Assembly: GCA_949316495.1 (NCBI GenBank)
Contig: OX439001.1
Coordinates: forward strand, 52,180,556-52,244,555
Direction of reading: 5' to 3'
Origin: Amphiduros pacificus
Lineage: Eukaryota; Annelida; Polychaeta; Phyllodocida; Hesionidae
DNA: 64,000 bases
Of this stretch, positions 14,019-24,900 are shown one piece after another. The position numbers and the translations under genes were made by a program. A model generated the notes under the pieces. It ran no database searches, had not been told where the DNA came from, and worked only from the letters and a program-made list of their open reading frames with translations. Positions within the stretch are counted from its first letter, which is position 1, and each line of letters begins with the position of its first letter.

Positions 14019-14170
14019 GTTATTATTATTATTATTATTAATAGAGGTCAGATGAGTATATACATGTGGCCACCTGGTGGCCAAAAGAGTACAGGCAGTA
14101 CTCTGCATACACCAAACCTATGTAAAATGGCCTGTGACCTCTGTGGTTTCATGAATGCTTTAAGCTTCTG
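13543..14170 (+). repeat. Dispersed repeat family R1, copy A (interrupted)
   Basis: This is one of several copies of an unclassified repeat of about 450-600 bp. It begins near TATACCCCAAACTTTG and contains CTAAAATCCAAATCATCCAT, ATTGGGACAATGGAGTGATT and TGTGGCCACCTGGTGG. Other copies are at 41725-42090 (plus) and 33770-34400 (minus), with fragments near 52805 and 57735. No coding capacity or terminal inverted repeat is visible, so it may be non-autonomous. A LINE 3' tail (13872-14040) is inserted between the CCACAAT and AGAGGTCA parts of this copy. The 34-kb copy is uninterrupted there. Confidence 0.8.
13872..14040 (+). mobile_element. CR1/L2-type LINE 3' tail with (ATT/GTT)n
   Basis: This is an extreme 5'-truncated insertion. 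Two AGCGCT hexamers (13875-13880 and 13903-13908) form a 3' hairpin like that of the LINE at 22126-24816, followed by a trinucleotide tail of about 120 bp that shifts between ATT and GTT. It sits inside repeat R1 copy A. The tail translates into poly-Asn and poly-Ile frames, which are not genes. Confidence 0.85.
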
Positions 14171-16199
14171 ATTTGTTGTGCAGATCAATACTGAGATTGT
14201 AAGTTACTCTCATCCCATCAAAACAAATTTCAGTTCTTTAATAATCACTAACCTGATAGGGGCCTTGTAAATTTAATATACAAAGAAAGTTAAAAGATAA
14301 ATAGAATCTAAAATTGAAATTAAGAATTTGATCTTTATTATTCTCTGAATTATCGTACTAATGCAATTTGCTCATAATAATAAGGGTCAATACCATTAGA
14401 ATTGTTGTGCCAAGCTAATTGGAATTTATTATTTCTGGTATAAATGTCCATCTTCTCACACATCAGGATTGAACATATTAACGTTCTACATTGAGCTGAA
14501 AGGATTCAAGCTATTAAATTAAAAATATGATTCCGATCCCAATGACATGGCTAAGAATGCCAAAACCTGGGCTCATTAGAAATTCTTTCTAATTTAGTTT
14601 TATTGATGAGGATTAATGTAGGTAAATATTTACCACTATAAAACACCCATAATCATTGAAAAATCATGATGCCAGTAAAACCATAGTGCTTACATTTAAA
14701 ATCATATCCCTATCTGGGTAAGGCATACACCTGTTATCCGGTTCAGCATCTTATTATCCTTCTTGATCCTTATTCATGTTTTCAAATCTTTGAATCATAT
14801 GTATCAGATGAATAAGAAAATATCATTTTTCAAATTGCCGATCCTATTTACAACATTGACATTCTATTTTATGATAAGAATTATAAGGTATAATTGCCTA
14901 GCCTACACAAAAAACATTTTGTAAAAATTATACACAATTAATTGAATATTTACATCCATTGAGCTTTTTATAAAATATCTCTCAAGCGGATTAGGATGGA
15001 TACGTTATGTACAGTTTGGAGTAATGATAAATGGAGGCGCAAAGGCGTTGTAGTGCTTTGGGCCTTTGCTTAAACGTTTTGAAGTATTTCTTTCAAAACA
15101 GTTTTTTAATATCAAAAGAAAAATATGTCTGCACTTGTCTCATATAAAATGTTTTTCTCTTCACAGTAATCATGAATTCATATATTTCATTCATGTGCTC
15201 CTAATATATGCGACATTATAGAGTGGATGTTTTTAAGTCTCAAAAGAGAAAACACACGCCAAAGTATGTTATGGAACATCAATAAAATATTGGTCAGTTT
15301 TATCAAATATTCAATTTTTCATTGTTCTGAAGTCGGCAACTGCGATAGGATGAAAAGATTTTGAATCCATTGTGTAAAACAATGCGTTGCCATGACGATA
15401 TACCTCATATAACGGACGTCACTCCTCCATATAAGTTTACATGCCAAAACATCATATATTATGCCCCGAAAAGCTCAAGAATCCAATGGTTTGCAACATA
15501 CAGTTCTATGGTCAATATGATCATGTATCCCTAAGAGGAGTTATGATTGGCCATGGATAGATACCTTCCTTTTATTTAGGTATAAAATACATATTTGTGC
15601 TATAAAATAATGAAATACAAAAATAGCCTTAAAAAATCCAACAGAAAAAATACCATAATGGATTATAACCTTTCTTTGGCCGCTTTTATAGATTCTACAA
15701 TTTATAAAATATGTTTTGTTCAGTATTATGGTGTCATTATCATTACAATCCATCTCTTCTGCACACGGTGTCCCTGCACACATCACATAGTCTTGTGTAC
15801 AGTCCGTCCAATCAGCATGTCATCGAACTATCCGAATCCATAAAAGGCTGCATAACCCCGGTGTCATCAAATTGAACAAGGTTAAATAGGAAATCTTCTA
15901 AATTGAAATATTCCCCATCTATGGTGGCGTCTTATGTGGGACATTGGTTATGTCACAAGTTTTTTTTAAAGATTTTGTAAACCATTCAAGTTTTTTTTTA
16001 ATCCCAAGATCCTACCCACTCTAGCGTATTCACTAACAGATTTAAATGTTATATAGTTCATAGGAACATCTTCTCCCTGTAATGCAATATCATATTTAGT
16101 AGCCACTTGATCAATTGCCCCGACTGTCTCGTCGTTACCTGAATATGATGGCAGGTTGTCATCAGAGGGAGCCCCGGGCGGCAGGTTGATCCTTAGCGG
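14171..16199. other. Intergenic DNA without recognised features
   Basis: The stretch is AT-rich with short chance open frames. A locally GC-richer patch near 16120-16200 leads into the tandem duplication. I found no gene, RNA or element. Confidence 0.5.
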
Positions 16200-17357
16200 G
16201 GCAAGAAGAGTTTGTCAACTTCAAAGATGAAGAGCCTTATCCTTTCAATCAGTGCAGTGAAAAAGTACACAATAAATTTAAAGTTGTGACCATGCCACTA
16301 GATGAAAAAACATTAAACCAAAGAAAATTTCATGATGTTATATATACATATAAATCCATGATCTCCTGTGTATTCATCATGCAAACAATTCATGTTAATT
16401 ACACATCAAGGATGTTTGGCTTATCTTTTTTATGTTCGACATAAACATTTTTTACCTAGATTATGATAATTTTCTGTCAAATACAGGGTAATGGAGTTAA
16501 TTTTGTACCAGTAGATGTGGTTAGTTGTGTATCTGTGGCAGTAGTAGTAGATGTCAACCAGTAGAACCGGAAAATGTAAAAAATTACTGTAACTCATTTC
16601 ATTTACTACATTTATAAATATATAGAAATGATTATTTTCAATTCATTTCACAATATTTTATTCATCAAACTCTGTATTTTTGGGTTAAGCAAAATCAAAA
16701 CATTTTATGAATTATAGGAAACTATACCTTGAAAAATACCTTGGTCCAGCTGTGGGACAAGAGCTGACATGTTTATGCCGATCAACCTGCAATAGAAAAT
16801 TGAAAAAGAATATTGGTGAAATAAATCTGTATTCTGAAAACCTTTTGTATAAACAAGACTGCAACTGCCACACTAACTCCTCTCTGTAATAAAACTGTGA
16901 AGCCTACATCACTGGATGTAGGCTTCACTGGATGTATACCCCAGTTTGGAACCACTGCATGTTCAAACTGTAGTCATAAATATGATCCATTTATTAATTT
17001 TGTTCAACTCTAATCATACTGCTTTATATAATATTATATTGTATCTATGCGTGGTCTAATATTTATTCTTGAATCATACTTAGAAGCCAAGTATTATCCC
17101 ATAAAATCGAGTAAAAACAACGAATGTACTCACCTTTTTCAAATTTTTCCGCATTTCTCCTCATTGACAAAATAGGTACTTGATGCAAACCTCCAAAACA
17201 TGGAATATGGTACTTTTGAAAGAAATATCTGGGGTGACAGCATGACTACACATTCCCTCAGCCCCATATACATGATTATATGAATTGGATTTATCATGAA
17301 AATGACTTCTGAAATGTTTTATGTCTATCACTGTCATATTTCAGACAGATAGATGTG
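16200..17357 (+). repeat. Tandem duplication, unit 1 (about 1.16 kb)
   Basis: This unit is nearly identical to 17358-18547. It contains two short open frames of unknown identity. One encodes EEFVNFKDEEPYPFNQCSEK and onward; it carries a 6-bp in-frame insertion relative to unit 2. The other (16707-16889) encodes a 60-residue Cys-containing peptide, MNYRKLYLEKYLG and onward. A short palindrome, GCCTACATC-ACTG-GATGTAGGC, at about 16902-16923 starts a 16-bp minisatellite that has about two units here. I do not recognise either peptide, and neither is shown to be an exon. Confidence 0.85.
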
Positions 17358-18547
17358 GCAGGAAGAGTTTGTCAACTTCAAAGATGAAGAGCCTTATCCT
17401 TTCAATCAGTGCAGTGAAAAAGTACACAATAAAGTTGTGACCATGCCACTAGATGAAAAAACATTAAACCAAAGAAAATTTCATGATGTTATATATACAT
17501 ATAAATCCATGATCTCCTGTGTATTCATCATGCAAACAATTCATGTTAATTACACATCAAGGATGTTTGGCTTATCTTTTTTATGTTCGACATAAACATT
17601 TTTTACCTAGATTATGATAATTTTCTGTCATATACAGGGTAATGGAGTTAATTTTGTACCAGTAGATGTGGTTAGTTGTGTATCTGTGGCAGTAGAAGTA
17701 GATGTCAACCAGTAGAACCGGAAAATGTAAAACATTACTGTAACTCATTTAATTTACTACATTTATAAATATATAGAAATGATTATTTTCAATTCATTTC
17801 ACAATATTTTATTCATCAAACTCATGGGTTGAGCAAAATCAAAACATTTTATGAATTATAGGAAACTATACCTTGAAAAATACCTTGGTCCAGTTGTGGG
17901 ACAAGAGCTGACATGTTTATGCCGATCAACCTGCAATAGAAAATTGAAAAAGAATAGTGGTGAAATAAATCTGTATTCTGAAAACCTTTTGTATAAACAA
18001 GACTGCAACTGCCACACTAACTCCTCTCTGTAATAAAACTGTGAAGCCTACATCACTGGATGTAGGCATCACTGGATGTAGGCTTCACTGGATGTAGGCA
18101 TCACTGGATGTAGGCTTCACTGGATGTATACCCCAGTTTGGAACCACTGCATGTTCAAACTGTAGTCATAAATATGATCCATTTATTAATTTTGTTCAAC
18201 TCTAATCATACTGCTTTATATAATATTATATTGTATCTATGCGTGGTCTAATATTTATTCTTGAATCATACTTAGAAGCCAAGTTTATCCCATAAAATCG
18301 AGTAAAAACAACAAATGTACTCACCTTTCTCAAATTTTCCGCATTTCTCCTCATTGACAAAATAGGTACTTGATGCAAACCTTCAAAACATGGAATATGG
18401 TACTTTTGAAAGAAATATCTGGGGTGACAGCATGACTACACATTCCCTCAGCCCCATAAACATGATTATATGAATTGTATTTATCATGAAAATGACTTCT
18501 GAAATGTTTTATGTCTATCACTGTCATATTTCAGACAGATAGATGTG
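17358..18547 (+). repeat. Tandem duplication, unit 2 (about 1.19 kb)
   Basis: This is the second copy of the preceding unit. The starts are 1157 bp apart and the ends about 1190 bp apart. Both open frames are kept (17353-17595 and 17851-18033), the second differing from unit 1 by two residues. The length difference comes mainly from expansion of the ACTGGATGTAGGC(A/T)TC minisatellite from about two units to about five near 18050-18130. Low divergence including non-coding sequence indicates a recent duplication. Confidence 0.85.
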
Positions 18548-18948
18548 TGCAAAGAGTAGTAGTATTTCCCAAAACAACACATATATACATGTATATATAT
18601 ACATGTGTGTGTGTGTGTGTATGTGTATTGAAAGAAAATGACATGTCATTCAGCATTGTTTTACTATGAGCCATGCTTGCATGTCCTCAAAGTTCACCCT
18701 CATATTGTAAATTCTAATACACCAGGTGGCAGCAGACATAACTCAAACGGTGAGAAATGCTAATGGCATGTAAAGAAAGTGGTGTTATGTAGATATGTGT
18801 ATGGGGAATTGCTCAAAATGTCTGGTTTGGAGTTTTTTTACATCAGTATAGACACAATACAAAGATGGGGTAACTTCATGTGACACAAAGCTTATACATT
18901 GATTCCGTAGATGTGTAAACACCTCTAATGTATTCAGATATATTGTAG
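18548..18948. other. 5' flank of SLC13 gene 1
   Basis: It holds an alternating AT/GT simple repeat at about 18585-18631. From about 18690 it is alignable to the flank of gene 2 (about 37600-37839), so the gene 1/gene 2 duplication includes this flank. An undetected 5' exon or promoter may lie here or further upstream. Confidence 0.5.
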
Positions 18949-21900
18949 TGATGAAAAGAACATTGCTATGAAAGGAGAGTCATGGCTGAGCAAACTTGAC
19001 AGAAACATGCAGCTCATCAAACTGTGCATTATCATACTGGTGCCCCTTCTGATGCTGCCTCTTCCCATTGCTATACAGACCCCTGTGAGTAACTTTATAT
19101 TAACCATTGTAATACAGACCCCTGCCAGTCACCATGAATTAATCATTGTTATACAGATCCCTTTAACTGACATTATATGACATTATATATTGTTGAGATG
19201 TGCAGTGACACAGTTGGTTTGAGCACAGGCTTATTCGGACCAGTTCCTCTGTGGTGTCAGCATTAGTACAACTCTATACTAATGAATCTATGATACAATT
19301 TCTCATATGAGCTGAAGGGTTAACCCATTGTCCTTGTAAATTTGTAACTGGGTGGTTTGACATACCAATTCAGTGAGGCAGCACGATATCTACATCTACA
19401 GGTGGGTTTTGTCATGAAATAAATGAAATAATGTTAAATTTGACGTAAAACCAAAAACAAACTAAAAATTACACATTGTTAAACAAATCCTCTGACTTAA
19501 ATATTTAACATTGTCATACAGGTTCTCAGACAATTGTCATACAGGTTCTCAGACAACAGTAGTAGTAGCATTTTATTAGCCATTTTTATTCAGGTTCCCT
19601 GTGCTTAAATTGCATTTACTACTTTGATTAACATTAACATGTTGTACAGACCGCTGTGAGTGACATGTTATACAAACCTCTGCAAGAAACATTAGCAGCT
19701 TGGTAGTGGAGTGTGCAAGTCATTCTTTTATAGATTCTAAAATCTATGTATATATTTTTTCAAGGAGGCAAACTGTGCATATGTGCTGATATGGACAGCC
19801 CTGTATTGGTGTACAGAAGCCCTGCCCCTGGGGGTGACAGCTCTCCTCCCGGCCTTTCTCATGCCTTTGTTTGGCATTGTAGAATCTAGAGATATCACTC
19901 TGAACTATATGAAGGTAAAGGCCATAGGCTACATTTTCTGTTGCCCCTTTGATAATGATAATAAATCTACCTAAGCCCCCCACAAGTGTGTGAAATTAAA
20001 TGTTTCTGTGTGCATTTCTTTCTAGGAGAATATAATGTTGGCAATGGGAGGGTTCATAGTGGCGGTGGCCATAGAGAGGTGGAATTTGCATCGGAGGATA
20101 GCACTCAGAATATTACTTATTGTGGGATTCAGCCCTCCAAGGTGTGCATTTCTTAATACTTCACAACCTGCTATATGTATTATTTACTTATTTGCATATA
20201 ATCATCAATTTGCATACTTATTTGCATATAATCATCTATTTGTAAAGAGGTTCTTGTGTTTGGTTTCATGTTGCCCACTGCCATGATATCTATGTATTTA
20301 TAGATTATTGTTTAACTTCATGTTGACCACTGCCCTAATATCTATGTATTTGTAGGTTCTTGTTTGGCTTCATGCTGACCACTGCCCTGTTATCTATGTA
20401 TCTGTAGGTTATTGTTTGGCTTCATGTTGACTACTGCCCGTTATCTATGTATTTGTAGGTTATTGTTTGGCTTCATGCTGACCACTGCCCTGTTATCTTT
20501 GTATCTGTAGGTTATTGTTTGGCTTCATGCTGACCACTGCCCTGTTGTCTATGTGGATCAGTAACACAGCCACTACCACAATGATGATCCCCATAGTGGA
20601 GGCTGTGCTGCAGCAACTCAAAGCTCACCTAGTGACAGACCACCAATACACACAGCAACGTTGGTACTCAGTATATATATTGTAAAGGGTGATGAAACAT
20701 GTGTATCCAAAACTTATTTTCAATTTGGATTTATAAAGCATCAGCACCCAGTAATTTTAGGTAATTTACAATTCTATAACTACAATTCTATAACTACAAA
20801 TAAAGATTTTAACAAAGAAATTCAGTTTATATATTCATAAAATGAATATAATTAAAAAAAGCTATTCATCTTCCACGAGTCATGTCAACTCACACTCCAC
20901 TACAACCCATTAGAACTCTTGTACCATTACCTTGTCTATAAAATGTAATGCAAATAATGGTCCCGTAGAAAGCCACCCATTGCCCCCCAAAACCTGGGGC
21001 AGTGGCGATCCGGATTGAAAAGATAGATACTGATCAACCATCAGACCAGATCATTACATCGTAGCAATCGTAGCATATTATGTAAAAAATGCTCATGTTC
21101 ATTATTGGCTCTTTCAGTATTTCTATTGTTGTAAATAATGGCTATCTATAACATAATACAATGCAACTGCAAAGGTCTTGAAGCTAATCAACCAGAATTG
21201 GATGTACTGGTCCAAAAATATAATTCCTCTGTAATCTACTTGCAGGAGACCAAATATAAAAATAAATTCATGAGCAATTTAAATTGATATTATGGAAAGT
21301 GTGTATGGTGGAGTAACGATGTTTGTGAGTGTGAAACAGTTTGAAATGAATCTGAATTCAAGCTGTTGCTGTGAAGGAGGTAACTTCCCACTGCCATAAA
21401 ATAAATGCATCTAAAATTCATTATTTGTATCTTCCGTTATAATATACCCAAACCCTGTATAATTGTGGGTGACTCCAATGTTCACAATCACAATTCTTCA
21501 TGTGGTGTTAGGGACAACACAGATGCAAAAGGACATCTAATTGAGGACCTGAACAAAAATAGTTTGTGTCTTTGGAATGATGACACACCAATCTATCTTC
21601 ATCCTGCAGCAGATTTATTTACTTCTTGACTTGTACTCTCCATTTATTTTAGATTTCTCCTGGGCAATAGAGAAGGATCAATGGGAAAGTGACCATTAGC
21701 TAAATGTTCGTAATGGTTTTTCTTCTTCTCCGGAGGAAAGTCCCTCAAAATGCTCATTGGGGGAATTTCAAACTGCTTGCTATGAGACATTCACTCCAGC
21801 ATTATTTAAAGATGCAAATGACCTTACGGAGATACTCATGGGTACATTGTATGATGTTGCTAATGGCTGTGTCCCAGGTCAAAGCCCGTTTTTTAAAATA

Positions 21901-24900
21901 AATGAAAAGCCATGATTTTATTCTGAGTGTAAGCAAGCTGGCAAAGAAATTCAACATTCAACTCAGTATATTGGATTAAAAAAGCTTAAGCTTAATATGA
22001 ATCAGTAAAAAGAGCGGGAAAGATCATGTTTCCAAACATACTAATGAAAATGGTCAATCTGTAATAACAGATTCTATTGAAATTGCCAATACGATAACTC
22101 TTCAGAATATTGTACCCCAAATGACCTTTGAACAATGGAACAAGGACAATGGAACTAATGGAAGCATCTCTATATCTCAAAGGAAAAAAGGTTACAATAG
22201 TAACCATTTACCGACCAGAGCCATCTGGTGGAAACAGGTACACCTACACTGAGTTCTATGATGAGTTCACTCAACTGATCTCACACTATGGTTCCCTCAA
22301 TCATGAAGTTATATTCCTGGGAGATTATAATTTTCATGTTAATAAGCCAAACAAACCTGATGTAGTAAAATTCAATGATGTCTTAACCACTTTTGAAATG
22401 GAACAATTAGTAACTGAACCTTCTCATAGATTAGGTAATACACTGGATCTGATCATCACCTTTAAAGATAACAAGTTCATTAAGAGGCACTGGGTGGATG
22501 ATTACATATCTGATCACAAAATGGTTCTTATGGTTCTTGACATATATCCACCAAAACCCAAAAAAAAGACTATACAATACAGGGACTACAAAAACATTAA
22601 AGTGGAAGCATTAAGACATGACATTAAAGCATTAATGACTGATACCACAGAATGGGAGTCCTTAACGCTGGTGAACATGGTAGATTTCTATGAAAAGAAA
22701 TTGACAACCATAATGGATAACCACGCACCGATTAAGGTTGCAAATATATCCAGACATAAACCAGCACCATGGATGAATAATACTATTAAACAAGAAAGAA
22801 CCCGAAAGAGAAGACTAGAAAGAAAAATGAAAAAATCAGGACTACAAATTGACAAAGAACTATAAAACTCACACAGAAATAAATATAATGCTCTACTGAA
22901 AACCACTCAATCTACTTACTTTTCAAATCTTGTGAGTGAGAACAAGCATGACCCGAAAAGATTATTCAAATTCATAGATAAGGTCATGCACAAGCCGACA
23001 GAGGTCCCTATGCCATCAGCTAATGGGGATACGGAATTAGCGGAAAGATTCAATTCCCACTTTCTTGAAAAAATAGACTCAATTAGAAAAAATATTGATG
23101 ATCAGAACAATATCACTAGAAAATCACCGCCAGAGGACACCACAGGAACCAAACCGCATACACAAAAAAATCAACCAACTCTTGACAGATTTAACCCACT
23201 GACAGTAAATGATGTCAGAAAATTAGTGAGGAAGGCGGCAAATAAATCATGTGAGTTAGACCCAATCCCATCCTGGCTACTTCACGACATGATAGATGAC
23301 CTTCTCCCAATCATAACGGCCATTATAAACAAATCATTAATGGAATCAGAAGTATCTGAAAATATGAAAATTGCAATAATTAAACCCCTATTGAAGAAAC
23401 TAGGACTGGAATTGATCGAGAAAAATTACAGACCAGTCTCAAACCTAAGTTTTGTCTCAAAGCTGACTGAAAGAGCAGTAGCAGATCAACTAATATCATA
23501 CCTCATAATTAATAAACTAACTGATAAATTTCAATCAGCGTACAAAGAATACCATAGCACAGAAACAGCACTACTTAGAGTTCAGAATGACATTCTAAGA
23601 GAAATTGATGAGAGGAAAACAGTAATACTACTTTTATTAGACCTATCGGCTGCTTTTGATACTATTGACCACCAGCTATTATACAAGAGATTGGAATCAA
23701 GATATGGTATCAGAGGTCAAGCGCTCACATGGATAAGATCATATCTAGAAAATAGAAGACAATGTGTGAAAGTAGGAAGTGAGAGGTCTACTACTAGACC
23801 AATCAAGTATGGAGTCCCACAGGGATCGGTACTGGGACCAATCCTCTTTACATTGTATACGTCACCCCTGACTGATATTTTGATGAAATATGACCTGGGA
23901 TACCACATTTACGCGGATGACACCCAGATTTACATACCTGTTGATCACACCTCTGGACTAGACTATGACAGGAGCAAGACTAAATTGGAACAATGCGTGG
24001 ACGAGGTCAGAGCCTTCTTGATATCAAATAAGATGAAAATAAATGACAGCAAAACTGATATGCTGGCTTGCTATGAAAGGCATAACACTCCACCTACTGG
24101 GGACAGGATAACAATCAAGGTGCGGGATTCAGTTATATCCCCATCTTCATCCATAACTGATCTAGGCATTATTTTTGATGGTAGAATGGATATGAAGGCT
24201 CAAATAGGGAAAATGTGTAAAAAAGGATACTATCATATTAGAAATCTGTCATCAATCAGACAATGTCTAGACGAGAAAACAGCGAAAACCTTAACACATG
24301 CTTTTGTAACCTCAACTCTGGACTACGGAAATGGCCTACTGGCGGGCCTACCAAACACTGAAATTAAAAAACTACAATACCTGCAAAACTCAGCTGCTAG
24401 AGTGGTGGGAAAAATAAAAAAGTTTGATCATATATCAGAGAAGCTAAAGGAATTACATTGGCTGCCCATACATGCTAGAATAAAATTCAAGGTCATTTTG
24501 ACTGTGTGGAAGGCATTAAATGGTAAGGCGCCGACTTACATCAAAGACCTATTACAGGTTAAGACGGGTGAAAGATGCCTTAGATCAAACAATGGAACCT
24601 ACCTTTGTGTTCCCAGCACCCGCCTGAGGACGATTGGGGATCGGGCTTTCTCGTCTGTAGGTCCTAAGCTATGGAATGACCTTCCCTCTGACCTCTTCAA
24701 AAGGCAGCTGAAAACGCATCTTTTCAGAACACACGTTTTGAATAAAGCGCTATGAACAGATTTTATCTGGTATTCAGCGCTATATAAATTTTATTATTAT
24801 TATTATTATTATTATTTGGATCACCACGGAGGAACTGGTACTAATAAGCTGGTGCTCTAACCAACTGCGCCACGGCCCATGGCCTTTTTATTGGGCAGCT

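Noticed and set aside
13857-14171. Poly-Asn (minus) and poly-Ile/Val (plus) open frames
   Set aside because: They are translations of the (ATT/GTT)n tail of a LINE insertion.
18585-18631. Alternating purine-pyrimidine run considered as a Z-DNA promoter element
   Set aside because: It is a short AT/GT microsatellite with no counterpart in the gene 2 flank; no evidence of function.
19744-19983. Minus-strand open frame opposite SLC13 exon 2, and its twin at 38433-38696
   Set aside because: They are the antisense shadow of a coding exon and are not conserved beyond what the sense code requires.
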